Notes under the pieces: model-generated
Told to the model about the DNA's origin: nothing
The model's database searches: none
Seen by the model: the letters and a program-made list of their open reading frames with translations, nothing else
Source: Mesostigma viride
Lineage: Eukaryota > Streptophyta > Mesostigmatophyceae > Mesostigmatales > Mesostigmataceae
Assembly (NCBI GenBank): GCA_009746045.1
Contig: RPFO01000225.1
Location: 195,001 to 259,000, forward strand
Reading direction: 5' to 3'
Length of the DNA: 64,000 nucleotides
Shown: piece after piece, positions 1 through 10,308 of the stretch
Layout: every line of letters begins with the position of its first letter
Position numbering within the stretch: the stretch's first letter is position 1
Made by a program: the position numbers and the translations under genes

Positions 1-1179
1 ACGAGAGAGGAACCGCTGCTTATCCTCAGGGGAGGGGAAGGTGAGGAGGACTGGTGGGGGAGCCGCCTTGTCCCGTGAGTGGGGAAGGCGGTGGCACCCG
101 CTCAGTGCTACCTCACCTACCAGGCCCATGAGGGTAAGAAGCTGGTTCTTGAGCTCGTCAGCAAGAGAGGTTGACGTCTCACCTGGCTTCTGGGGGAAGC
201 GACGTAGCACCACTCGGCACTCGCGGCGAGCGCGGTCGGTGACCTCCCGTTGCTGGGCCTGGCGGTGGTTCTCCAGCTCCTGGAGCTTTGTGGCGATGGC
301 GTCGGTGGTGGAGGCGGTCGCTGACCGCAGCAGGTCCGCGTAGGAGAGCGGCGGGAGGTCGCCAGCATCCTGCCGGGGTGGCTGGGATGCAATGGTGGCC
401 GTCTGCTCCGCTATCTTGGGGACCTGTGTGGCCAGGGCCTCGGTGTGGGCGGTGATGGCCTCAAGCTTCTTCAGGAGCACGCCACACTTTCCCTCCACCT
501 GGTTAAGGCGAGAGACAAGTGTAGCATGCTTTTCCGAAGCCTGCTCCGCGGTGTGTAGAGCCGTGAACTGGGGTTGGAGCTTGTGGACGACCTTGGTTTC
601 CACGTTGGAGACCCGGGCCTCGACCTTGTTGAGCGTGGTGTTCAGCGATGTCAGCTGCTCGGCCAGCGGCCAGGTCACGTGCTCCTCCAGCACTGCGCGG
701 AGGTCATCCTTGCAGAGGGAGGAAGCCGATGGGGCTGCCGGCTGTGCGGGGGCTGGGGTGCGGAGCGTGAGGGTGAGGTCGGAGAGGTGGCTCTGGAATT
801 GGCTGGTCAAGATAATCAGGCGTTGTTGTACTTCGTCCAAAGCATAGAGCCAGGACATGTCTCCATTGTAGTCGATAGCCGCCCCCCCCTTGGGCACGAA
901 GAGCTTCCGCTCCTGTTCGAGGAACTGGAGAACCTCAATGCATTCCTGCGGCGACAATTCTTGCCACACGGTCCAGCCGAAGCGTCGGTCGCCGGGGAGG
1001 AACTTGCTCCAGTTGCGAGCGTGGCAGGGTTTCTTGGGCTCAGGCGAGGCGCTGGGCGATGGGGCTGCTGGCGGTGGGTTGGCGAGCCCAGGCGGCTGGG
1101 CAAGAACGATGGCGAGCGGGTTGGGCTGGGAGCCGGTAAGCTCCTTTTCCAAACCCCGTTTTGCTTTAGAGGTCGTCAT
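1..1179 (-). CDS. LINE ORF1-type nucleic-acid-binding protein (partial, open to window edge)
   Basis: Reading leftward from the ATG at 1179, the frame stays open for 393 codons and has not ended at base 1. An in-frame TGA nine bases upstream of the ATG supports this start. Visible order: a basic start, a Pro/Ala linker with SPSASPEPKKP near residue 45, a short domain around 70-130, a long heptad-like helical region about 158-260 that is probably a coiled coil, then TSLADELKNQLLTLMGL near 338 and PPPVLLTFPSPEDKQRF near 374. That C-terminal part resembles the RRM core of L1-type ORF1 proteins (Transposase_22). By family analogy it would trimerise and bind element RNA as a chaperone. The C-terminus lies outside the window but can be read in the copy at 30351-30651. 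This is the only copy here with an unbroken ORF1. The L1-like fold is my inference from domain order and motif resemblance. Confidence 0.65.
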   Translation of the reverse strand, partial: MTTSKAKRGLEKELTGSQPNPLAIVLAQPPGLANPPPAAPSPSASPEPKKPCHARNWSKFLPGDRRFGWTVWQELSPQECIEVLQFLEQERKLFVPKGGAAIDYNGDMSWLYALDEVQQRLIILTSQFQSHLSDLTLTLRTPAPAQPAAPSASSLCKDDLRAVLEEHVTWPLAEQLTSLNTTLNKVEARVSNVETKVVHKLQPQFTALHTAEQASEKHATLVSRLNQVEGKCGVLLKKLEAITAHTEALATQVPKIAEQTATIASQPPRQDAGDLPPLSYADLLRSATASTTDAIATKLQELENHRQAQQREVTDRARRECRVVLRRFPQKPGETSTSLADELKNQLLTLMGLVGEVALSGCHRLPHSRDKAAPPPVLLTFPSPEDKQRFLSR

Positions 1180-1346
1180 AGCTGCCTGTCACGTGATAAC
1201 TTCCGCAATACTGCGTTTCAGCCGTAACCGATTATACTGGCGGGTGCGTCTCAAAAAAGCGCATCGAATGCGAGTGGTCTGACCGAATTTGGGGCTCAGA
1301 TGCAAAAGATCTGAACTCCGCCGTCAGCCATACCGCCGTCAGCCAT
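1..1346 (-). mobile_element. ORF1-only LINE derivative, copy C0 (5' part; runs off left edge)
   Basis: This stretch is closely similar to 31089-32611, another minus-strand copy of the same element (C1). Similarity stops at 1346, where both copies end in two near-tandem GCCGTCAGCCAT motifs. That marks the element's 5' end, because the flanks beyond differ completely. It carries one long open frame (1179 to the window edge). In the complete copy C1 this ORF1 is followed only by about 0.4 kb of non-coding sequence and a LINE-type 3' end, with no reverse transcriptase, so C0 is probably also non-autonomous. Fourteen bases of unique sequence separate its 5' end from the (TTGG)n array at 1361. Confidence 0.7.
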
Positions 1347-1360
1347 TTTCGTTCACGCAC

Positions 1361-3637
1361 GGTTGGTTGGTTGGTTGGTTGGTTGGTTGGTTGGTTGGTT
1401 GGTTGGTTGGTTGGTTGGTTGGTTGGTTGGTTGGTTGGTTGGTTGGTTGGTTGGTTGGTTGGTTGGTTGGTTGGTTGGTTGGTTGGTTGGTTGGTTGGTT
1501 GGTTGGTTGGTTGGTTGGTTGGTTGGTTGGTTGGTTGGTTGGTTGGTTGGTTGGTTGGTTGGTTGGTTGGTTGGTTGGTTGGTTGGTTGGTTGGTTGGTT
1601 GGTTGGTTGGTTGGTTGGTTGGTTGGTTGGTTGGTTGGTTGGTTGGTTGGTTGGTTGGTTGGTTGGTTGGTTGGTTGGTTGGTTGGTTGGTTGGTTGGTT
1701 GGTTGGTTGGTTGGTTGGTTGGTTGGTTGGTTGGTTGGTTGGTTGGTTGGTTGGTTGGTTGGTTGGTTGGTTGGTTGGTTGGTTGGTTGGTTGGTTGGTT
1801 GGTTGGTTGGTTGGTTGGTTGGTTGGTTGGTTGGTTGGTTGGTTGGTTGGTTGGTTGGTTGGTTGGTTGGTTGGTTGGTTGGTTGGTTGGTTGGTTGGTT
1901 GGTTGGTTGGTTGGTTGGTTGGTTGGTTGGTTGGTTGGTTGGTTGGTTGGTTGGTTGGTTGGTTGGTTGGTTGGTTGGTTGGTTGGTTGGTTGGTTGGTT
2001 GGTTGGTTGGTTGGTTGGTTGGTTGGTTGGTTGGTTGGTTGGTTGGTTGGTTGGTTGGTTGGTTGGTTGGTTGGTTGGTTGGTTGGTTGGTTGGTTGGTT
2101 GGTTGGTTGGTTGGTTGGTTGGTTGGTTGGTTGGTTGGTTGGTTGGTTGGTTGGTTGGTTGGTTGGTTGGTTGGTTGGTTGGTTGGTTGGTTGGTTGGTT
2201 GGTTGGTTGGTTGGTTGGTTGGTTGGTTGGTTGGTTGGTTGGTTGGTTGGTTGGTTGGTTGGTTGGTTGGTTGGTTGGTTGGTTGGTTGGTTGGTTGGTT
2301 GGTTGGTTGGTTGGTTGGTTGGTTGGTTGGTTGGTTGGTTGGTTGGTTGGTTGGTTGGTTGGTTGGTTGGTTGGTTGGTTGGTTGGTTGGTTGGTTGGTT
2401 GGTTGGTTGGTTGGTTGGTTGGTTGGTTGGTTGGTTGGTTGGTTGGTTGGTTGGTTGGTTGGTTGGTTGGTTGGTTGGTTGGTTGGTTGGTTGGTTGGTT
2501 GGTTGGTTGGTTGGTTGGTTGGTTGGTTGGTTGGTTGGTTGGTTGGTTGGTTGGTTGGTTGGTTGGTTGGTTGGTTGGTTGGTTGGTTGGTTGGTTGGTT
2601 GGTTGGTTGGTTGGTTGGTTGGTTGGTTGGTTGGTTGGTTGGTTGGTTGGTTGGTTGGTTGGTTGGTTGGTTGGTTGGTTGGTTGGTTGGTTGGTTGGTT
2701 GGTTGGTTGGTTGGTTGGTTGGTTGGTTGGTTGGTTGGTTGGTTGGTTGGTTGGTTGGTTGGTTGGTTGGTTGGTTGGTTGGTTGGTTGGTTGGTTGGTT
2801 GGTTGGTTGGTTGGTTGGGTTGGTTGGTTGGTTGGTTGGTTGGTTGGTTGGTTGGTTGGTTGGTTGGTTGGTTGGTTGGTTGGTTGGTTGGTTGGTTGGT
2901 TGGTTGGTTGGTTGGTTGGTTGGTTGGTTGGTTGGTTGGTTGGTTGGTTGGTTGGTTGGTTGGTTGGTTGGTTGGTTGGTTGGTTGGTTGGTTGGTTGGT
3001 TGGTTGGTTGGTTGGTTGGTTGGTTGGTTGGTTGGTTGGTTGGTTGGTTGGTTGGTTGGTTGGTTGGTTGGTTGGTTGGTTGGTTGGTTGGTTGGTTGGT
3101 TGGTTGGTTGGTTGGTTGGTTGGTTGGTTGGTTGGTTGGTTGGTTGGTTGGTTGGTTGGTTGGTTGGTTGGTTGGTTGGTTGGTTGGTTGGTTGGTTGGT
3201 TGGTTGGTTGGTTGGTTGGTTGGTTGGTTGGTTGGTTGGTTGGTTGGTTGGTTGGTTGGTTGGTTGGTTGGTTGGTTGGTTGGTTGGTTGGTTGGTTGGT
3301 TGGTTGGTTGGTTGGTTGGTTGGTTGGTTGGTTGGTTGGTTGGTTGGTTGGTTGGTTGGTTGGTTGGTTGGTTGGTTGGTTGGTTGGTTGGTTGGTTGGT
3401 TGGTTGGTTGGTTGGTTGGTTGGTTGGTTGGTTGGTTGGTTGGTTGGTTGGTTGGTTGGTTGGTTGGTTGGTTGGTTGGTTGGTTGGTTGGTTGGTTGGT
3501 TGGTTGGTTGGTTGGTTGGTTGGTTGGTTGGTTGGTTGGTTGGTTGGTTGGTTGGTTGGTTGGTTGGTTGGTTGGTTGGTTGGTTGGTTGGTTGGTTGGT
3601 TGGTTGGTTGGTTGGTTGGTTGGTTGGTTGGTTGGTT
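1361..3637. repeat. (TTGG)n tetranucleotide array 1, about 569 units
   Basis: An almost perfect TTGG array of 2277 bases. The only visible irregularity is one extra G near 2819. Frames through it, such as WLVG or NQPT repeats, are translation artefacts of the repeat. It is separated from array 2 only by the 479-bp element at 3638-4116, so both were probably one array. Confidence 0.97.
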
Positions 3638-4116
3638 CACTACAATACGGTTCGTAGGAGACGCGAAATGAGTGAGAATGTTACCCGAGCGGTAACGAGG
3701 ATTTGCACCGTTGATTTTAACATATGTTTCTTTTTTTGCGCCATTTGGCGAGCATCGACTGGAGCCTGAACCTAGCGGGGGGAATCGTGCGGGGGAATCT
3801 TGCGGGGGAATCTTGCGGGGAAAAATTCCGAACGTGATTTTAGCGAAGTCCTACTACACTTTGCTTGGTACACGGTACTACAGTTTCGTCACTGAAAATT
3901 TTCTGTAGTTGCGTTGGTTTTTCGTACGTTCCGCTGAAATTTTTGTGTTCAGTGCCCAGATCACAATTTGATCCGGGCGCAAAATGATTGGCTGTACGGT
4001 ACGAACCAAAAACGAAATTTTAGTATCTAAGTTCCGCAGCGCTTGCTGAATTTGCCCCGGAAGCCCGGGGGCACTTTCCCCGCTGAAAAAGGTGTCCGCG
4101 GAAGCGTATTGTAGTG
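3638..4116. mobile_element. CACTA-type miniature transposon inserted in the TTGG array
   Basis: The 479 bases between the two TTGG arrays begin with CACTACAATACG and end with its exact reverse complement. Similarity between the two ends continues imperfectly for about another 13 bases. Ends starting CACTA are the hallmark of the CACTA/EnSpm superfamily. The left array ends GGTT and the right one starts TTGG, consistent with a TT duplication; a 3-bp duplication cannot be proved inside a repeat. There is no convincing coding frame, so it would depend on a transposase from elsewhere. Around 3780-3820 it holds a short tandem of a GCGGGGGAATCTT-like unit. Confidence 0.6.
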
Positions 4117-5536
4117 TTGGTTGGTTGGTTGGTTGGTTGGTTGGTTGGTTGGTTGGTTGGTTGGTTGGTTGGTTGGTTGGTTGGTTGGTTGGTTGGTTGG
4201 TTGGTTGGTTGGTTGGTTGGTTGGTTGGTTGGTTGGTTGGTTGGTTGGTTGGTTGGTTGGTTGGTTGGTTGGTTGGTTGGTTGGTTGGTTGGTTGGTTGG
4301 TTGGTTGGTTGGTTGGTTGGTTGGTTGGTTGGTTGGTTGGTTGGTTGGTTGGTTGGTTGGTTGGTTGGTTGGTTGGTTGGTTGGTTGGTTGGTTGGTTGG
4401 TTGGTTGGTTGGTTGGTTGGTTGGTTGGTTGGTTGGTTGGTTGGTTGGTTGGTTGGTTGGTTGGTTGGTTGGTTGGTTGGTTGGTTGGTTGGTTGGTTGG
4501 TTGGTTGGTTGGTTGGTTGGTTGGTTGGTTGGTTGGTTGGTTGGTTGGTTGGTTGGTTGGTTGGTTGGTTGGTTGGTTGGTTGGTTGGTTGGTTGGTTGG
4601 TTGGTTGGTTGGTTGGTTGGTTGGTTGGTTGGTTGGTTGGTTGGTTGGTTGGTTGGTTGGTTGGTTGGTTGGTTGGTTGGTTGGTTGGTTGGTTGGTTGG
4701 TTGGTTGGTTGGTTGGTTGGTTGGTTGGTTGGTTGGTTGGTTGGTTGGTTGGTTGGTTGGTTGGTTGGTTGGTTGGTTGGTTGGTTGGTTGGTTGGTTGG
4801 TTGGTTGGTTGGTTGGTTGGTTGGTTGGTTGGTTGGTTGGTTGGTTGGTTGGTTGGTTGGTTGGTTGGTTGGTTGGTTGGTTGGTTGGTTGGTTGGTTGG
4901 TTGGTTGGTTGGTTGGTTGGTTGGTTGGTTGGTTGGTTGGTTGGTTGGTTGGTTGGTTGGTTGGTTGGTTGGTTGGTTGGTTGGTTGGTTGGTTGGTTGG
5001 TTGGTTGGTTGGTTGGTTGGTTGGTTGGTTGGTTGGTTGGTTGGTTGGTTGGTTGGTTGGTTGGTTGGTTGGTTGGTTGGTTGGTTGGTTGGTTGGTTGG
5101 TTGGTTGGTTGGTTGGTTGGTTGGTTGGTTGGTTGGTTGGTTGGTTGGTTGGTTGGTTGGTTGGTTGGTTGGTTGGTTGGTTGGTTGGTTGGTTGGTTGG
5201 TTGGTTGGTTGGTTGGTTGGTTGGTTGGTTGGTTGGTTGGTTGGTTGGTTGGTTGGTTGGTTGGTTGGTTGGTTGGTTGGTTGGTTGGTTGGTTGGTTGG
5301 TTGGTTGGTTGGTTGGTTGGTTGGTTGGTTGGTTGGTTGGTTGGTTGGTTGGTTGGTTGGTTGGTTGGTTGGTTGGTTGGTTGGTTGGTTGGTTGGTTGG
5401 TTGGTTGGTTGGTTGGTTGGTTGGTTGGTTGGTTGGTTGGTTGGTTGGTTGGTTGGTTGGTTGGTTGGTTGGTTGGTTGGTTGGTTGGTTGGTTGGTTGG
5501 TTGGTTGGTTGGTTGGTTGGTTGGTTGGTTGGTTGG
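4117..5536. repeat. (TTGG)n tetranucleotide array 2, 355 units
   Basis: A perfect TTGG array of 1420 bases with no visible interruption. It is in the same orientation as array 1 and passes directly into (TTAA)n at 5537. Confidence 0.97.
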
Positions 5537-5564
5537 TTAATTAATTAATTAATTAATTAGACTC
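5537..5564 (-). repeat. (TTAA)n tail plus GACTCG, LINE-like 3' end
   Basis: About five and a half TTAA units follow the TTGG array, then a single TAG and GACTCG. On the minus strand this reads CGAGTC followed by (TAAT)n, the same as the terminus of the LINE copies at 21575 and 57337. Beyond CGAGTC the sequence no longer resembles LINE B, so this may be the end of a related but different minus-strand element occupying part of 5565-6668. Confidence 0.4.
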
Positions 5565-6668
5565 GCACATCAAATTTTTCCCGCGGAGAGCCGGCCGGAA
5601 AAATCTTTCCGACTTGCCCGACTGAGCTGGACGGTACGGACCAAATTTCGGTGCAAATTGTGGCCAAAAAGCTATGTCGGCTGATTTAATGGCGGTGACC
5701 TTGATGGAGGCATTTAAGCATTATTAACGCTGGAAAATTTTGCTGCACATGCTCCGAGATGTGCGATCGCTCATCATATTTTTTTTTCTATTTTACCGAC
5801 GTGCTGCAAGCTGAAAAAAATATTCGCGCGGGGGTGGGTACGAGCCTGCCGACCCTTTTGCGGGCTGCTGTCCGCAGATGCAAAAAAGTACACCGTTGTG
5901 TTACTCCATCCACCACTGGGTCCGCGTGCGATAAGAGCGAATTTCTCTTCGTTGGTAAGTCTATTTTAGCGTTACCGTTCGCTTTTCCCGAAAATTTTCA
6001 GTTCGGTTTATTTCCTCGTTAAATCTGCTAGTGGGTGCTTCGGAGCTCTAAAACCCCTGAAATCCACCGCCCCCCCCTCCCCCCAATGCTTCATTGTATT
6101 GCTCAGATCATCATGAATTCGACGGAAGGCAACCTGCGGTATTGTTACCAGTGTGACAAGCTACGACGGCGCACCTCAGATGGCGATCTCACGTATGGCG
6201 GCCTGCCCCGCACGATTCACACCAGCAAGTGCGTAAACTGCGACTGAAAGCTGCAGAATTTTTGCGCTGTCAACGTCCGCCCGTGGCAGGTCTTGTACAA
6301 TCTTAAGGCGGCTGCTGCCATGGGATGGAAACCGTTTGCGAACAAATATTTTGTTATCTCTCCTTGCCCCCGTGAGGCGTTTTATACAATGTTCAAGCAC
6401 GTAGGGGAGGGCGCAGCCGATCAGCCGCAGGGAAGGTGCCATGGCAACTTCAAGGAAAATGCAACGAAGGTCAAGCGCGTGTTAACGGATTTTAACGAAA
6501 GAAGACCTGTTGACGGAAGGTGACACCAGCAAGGTAGCCACAGTGTGGGCAGGGGCTAGTGTGATGGTGGATAGCACTCTTTCTGTTATTGTGCCCCCCT
6601 TTACAGCCACCTGGGCATCCACTTCCCATGGAGAGTGCTCCCTCAAGATAACATTTTCTTCCATGGTC
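5565..6668. other. Unassigned region, possibly a LINE-like 3' region on the minus strand
   Basis: No recognisable gene. The left end has the LINE-like terminus described at 5537. The motif ggtacggaccaaattt near 5632 resembles ggtacgaaccaaaaacg inside the CACTA-ended element at 3638-4116, so the two regions may share a repeat. The only coding-like signal is the cysteine-pair frame at 6108-6523. Confidence 0.4.
6108..6523 (+). other. Candidate small cysteine-pair reading frame with one in-frame TGA
   Basis: One frame runs from about 6108 to the stop ending at 6523, interrupted only by TGA at 6245-6247. Before that TGA it encodes YCYQC and, 26 residues later, SKCVNC: two CxxC pairs that could bind zinc. 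After it comes a plausible globular segment, including RPWQVLYNLKAAAAMGWKPF. A possible splice acceptor (pyrimidine tract then GCTCAG) ends at 6107. I do not recognise the family. It may be an exon, a pseudogene or chance; no neighbouring exon was found. Confidence 0.2.
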
Positions 6669-7971
6669 ATGCCCCCCCACACCCACGCATGCATGCCAGC
6701 CCCCCCATACACCCACGCATGCATGCCAGCCTCCCCCCATACCCACGCATGCATGCCAGCCCCCCACACATCCACGCATGCATGCCAGCTCCCCCCACAC
6801 CCACACATGCATGCCAGCCCCCCCCAACACCCACGCATGCATGCCATCCCCCCCCACACCCACACATGCATGCCAGCCCCCCCCACACCCACGCATGCAT
6901 GCCAGCCTCCCCACACACCCACGCATGCATGCCAGCCCCACACCCACACCCACGCATGCATGCCAGCCCCCCCCACACCCACGCACGCATGCCAGCCCCC
7001 CCCCCACACACATGCATGCTAGCCCCCCCCACACACACGCATGCATGCCAGCCCCCCCAGACACACACGCATGCATGCCAGCCCCCCCCCACACCCACGC
7101 ATGCATGCCAGCCCCCCCACACCCACGCATGCATGCCAGCTCCCCCCACACCCACGCATGCATGCCAGCCCCCTCCCCCACCCACGCATGCATGCTAGCC
7201 CCCCCACACCCACGCATGCATGCCAGCCCCCCCCACACCCACGCACGCATGCCAGCCCCCCCTACATCCACGCACGCATGCCAGCCCCCCCCCACACCCA
7301 CGCATGCATGCCAGCCCCCCCCCCCACACGCATGCATGCCAGCCCCCCCCACACGCACGCATGCATGCCAGCCCCCCGCACACCCACGCATGCATGCCAG
7401 CCCCCTCCCCCACCCACGCATGCATGCTAGCCCCCCCACACCCACGCATGCATGCCAGCCCCCCCACACCCACGCACGCATGCCAGCCCCCCCCTACACC
7501 CACGCACGCATGCCAGCCCCCCCCACACCCACGCATGCATGCCAGCCCCACCCCCCACACGCATGCATGCCAGCCCCCCCCCCACACGCATGCATGCCAG
7601 CCCCCACCCCCCACACGCATGCATGCCAGCCCCCCCACACAAACGCATGCATGCCAGCCCCCCCAGACACCCACGCATGCATGCCAGCCCCCCCCCACAC
7701 CCACGCATTCATGCCAGCCCCCCCCACACCCACGCATGCATGCTAGCCCCCCCCCACACACGCATGCATGCCATCCCCCCCACACCCACACATGCATACC
7801 AGCCCCCCCCACACCCACGCATGCATGCCAGCCCCCCCCATACCCACGTATGCATGCCAGCTCCCCACACATCCACGCATGCATGCCAGCCCCCCCCACA
7901 CCCACGCATGCATGCCAGCCCCCCCCACACCCACGCATGCATGCCAGCCCCCCCCCACATCCACGCATGCG
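6669..7971. repeat. C-rich minisatellite, about 28-bp unit
   Basis: About 46 irregular copies of a unit made of a C run, CACACCCACG and the palindromic core GCATGCATGC. The number of Cs varies from unit to unit, which explains the many overlapping Pro/His-rich frames on one strand and Gly/Trp/Cys-rich frames on the other. None of these looks like a real protein. Strong C/G strand asymmetry and alternating purine-pyrimidine cores make G-quadruplex and Z-DNA formation plausible. Confidence 0.93.
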
Positions 7972-8289
7972 GATGGGCGCCAGGCCTCGAACAAGAAGGG
8001 CAAGACCAAGGGTGTGCTGCTGCAAGTAGTGACAATGGAGCAGCGCAGGACTCAACTAGATCACATGCCAGGCCTCCAGCGCAGCCCAAGTAGGAGAGAG
8101 AGGCAGACGATAAAGCGGCAGCGGGCTGTACGCGGCATGTTTTATTTACCAAGTGACTCGTGTTTTATGCATAGCATTTAGAACATTTACGAGCTTGTTC
8201 ACACCTTGATTGTACAACTTAGGACATTGTATCATTATTCCTGTTGTCAACATCATTCGCCATGTTCAATCCATATAATATGTGTCCAA

Positions 8290-8890
8290 GTGACCATTAA
8301 TGCTGCCATATGTCACTGATGGTATGTTAAACGTTGGTTTAGGAACTGAGATTTGGCATTGTCATCATGACGTTGGACCTGAATTCAATGTGTGTGCAAG
8401 TTTTGGGTCAAGTGGAATCATATTGGATGCAATCTGCATGATTTGACTTATGCAAAATGAAAGAAATGAGCAAAAACTGCATTTTTAATGCTATTGACTG
8501 TCACAAATAGGTCTATAGGTGACCTCAACCTTGGTGCATGCTTTACCTGGCCTTTGTAAATTATGCATTTAAGTTGTGTGCCTTGTTTGAAATGGTTATG
8601 GCCCTCTTGGATGTAAAAAACTAATGAAATTGTAATAAAATTGACTTTTTATGCTGTCAAACGTCACCAACATGTTGAAGGTGGGGTGCAAACTGAGACT
8701 TCACAATGTCATCATGATGGAGGACCAGAATTCAGTTTGCATGCAAGTTTCTGGGTCAATTGAATAAAATTTGATGTTGATTGCTTGCCTCTATGTGTGC
8801 AAAAATGTCAAAAACCATGTACCTTATGCTGTTATACGTCACAGTTAACCTTGCCAGGGTTGTCCGATGACCCCCAATTTTGGGGGGTAA
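8290..8890. repeat. Diverged satellite-like tandem repeat, about 175-bp period
   Basis: A motif close to TATGCTGTCAAACGTCAC recurs near 8299, 8482, 8649 and 8822, a spacing of 167-183 bases. The stretch AACTGAGATTTGGCATTGTC at 8344 has a counterpart near 8690, followed in both by similar sequence through GGGTCAA. This suggests four diverged monomers arranged as two dimers. No coding potential is seen in 7972-8997. Confidence 0.5.
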
Positions 8891-8997
8891 ACACAACCAT
8901 ATATGTGCTCGCTTGGGCCCAAAACCTGGGTTCAACATGTTTTAGCAAGCCAGTCAAATAATTTTTTGGCCAGAAAGTGCCCAAAAAGTTTGATGTG

Positions 8998-9237
8998 CGT
9001 GCTCCCGTTGGGGAGTCACGGAGCATTAACCCCGATGGATGGATGGATGGGTGCAAACATTCCTACCGGTCTAATCTATCTACATTGGCTACATACTACA
9101 TCTATCTAACAGCATTCTAACTACAACATCTATCTAGGCAGCCGCACGCTGCCCGAGGGGGAGCTATCTGGCGTGTCTCCCGCGGGATTGCACACGCGGG
9201 CGCTTCCCCACTGGGGGGGGCTCATTGTCCTCTATGA
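8998..9237 (-). mobile_element. LINE B 3' fragment, 5'-truncated at the TTGG array
   Basis: It matches the last roughly 240 bases of the LINE at 52200-57337 and of the copy at 21575-23442: the terminal hairpin sequence, the GATG-rich stretch, the 3' untranslated region and the last codons of ORF2. The element's 5' side is cut at CTCTATGA and continues directly into (TTGG)n at 9238. The (TTAA)n tail of the other copies is absent at the 8998 end. Confidence 0.8.
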
Positions 9238-9260
9238 TTGGTTGGTTGGTTGGTTGGTTG

Positions 9261-9292
<32 letters not shown>

Positions 9293-10308
9293 GTTGGTTG
9301 GTTGGTTGGTTGGTTGGTTGGTTGGTTGGTTGGTTGGTTGGTTGGTTGGTTGGTTGGTTGGTTGGTTGGTTGGTTGGTTGGTTGGTTGGTTGGTTGGTTG
9401 GTTGGTTGGTTGGTTGGTTGGTTGGTTGGTTGGTTGGTTGGTTGGTTGGTTGGTTGGTTGGTTGGTTGGTTGGTTGGTTGGTTGGTTGGTTGGTTGGTTG
9501 GTTGGTTGGTTGGTTGGTTGGTTGGTTGGTTGGTTGGTTGGTTGGTTGGTTGGTTGGTTGGTTGGTTGGTTGGTTGGTTGGTTGGTTGGTTGGTTGGTTG
9601 GTTGGTTGGTTGGTTGGTTGGTTGGTTGGTTGGTTGGTTGGTTGGTTGGTTGGTTGGTTGGTTGGTTGGTTGGTTGGTTGGTTGGTTGGTTGGTTGGTTG
9701 GTTGGTTGGTTGGTTGGTTGGTTGGTTGGTTGGTTGGTTGGTTGGTTGGTTGGTTGGTTGGTTGGTTGGTTGGTTGGTTGGTTGGTTGGTTGGTTGGTTG
9801 GTTGGTTGGTTGGTTGGTTGGTTGGTTGGTTGGTTGGTTGGTTGGTTGGTTGGTTGGTTGGTTGGTTGGTTGGTTGGTTGGTTGGTTGGTTGGTTGGTTG
9901 GTTGGTTGGTTGGTTGGTTGGTTGGTTGGTTGGTTGGTTGGTTGGTTGGTTGGTTGGTTGGTTGGTTGGTTGGTTGGTTGGTTGGTTGGTTGGTTGGTTG
10001 GTTGGTTGGTTGGTTGGTTGGTTGGTTGGTTGGTTGGTTGGTTGGTTGGTTGGTTGGTTGGTTGGTTGGTTGGTTGGTTGGTTGGTTGGTTGGTTGGTTG
10101 GTTGGTTGGTTGGTTGGTTGGTTGGTTGGTTGGTTGGTTGGTTGGTTGCATGGTTGGTTGGTTGGTTGGTTGGTTGGTTGGTTGGTTGGTTGGTTGGTTG
10201 GTTGGTTGGTTGGTTGGTTGGTTGGTTGGTTGGTTGGTTGGTTGGTTGGTTGGTTGGTTGGTTGGTTGGTTGGTTGGTTGGTTAGTTGGTTGGTTGGTTG
10301 GTTGGTTG
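9238..10308. repeat. (TTGG)n tetranucleotide array 3, about 268 units
   Basis: A TTGG array with a few variant units: GGGTGG near 9266-9280, GCATGG near 10147 and GTTAG near 10283. Same orientation as arrays 1 and 2. Its left edge is the truncation point of a LINE fragment. Confidence 0.97.

Noticed and set aside
6245-6247. Selenocysteine codon
   Set aside because: A lone TGA after a cysteine motif is not enough. No SECIS-like element was recognised and the frame itself is unproven.
6669-7971. Pro/His-rich and Gly/Trp/Cys-rich proteins on opposite strands
   Set aside because: Frames drift with C-run length and overlap heavily; explained by the minisatellite.
1361-10308. Very long open frames encoding WLVG or NQPT repeats
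   Set aside because: Translation of pure tetranucleotide repeats stays open in several frames on both strands. There is no codon structure, domain or defined start.
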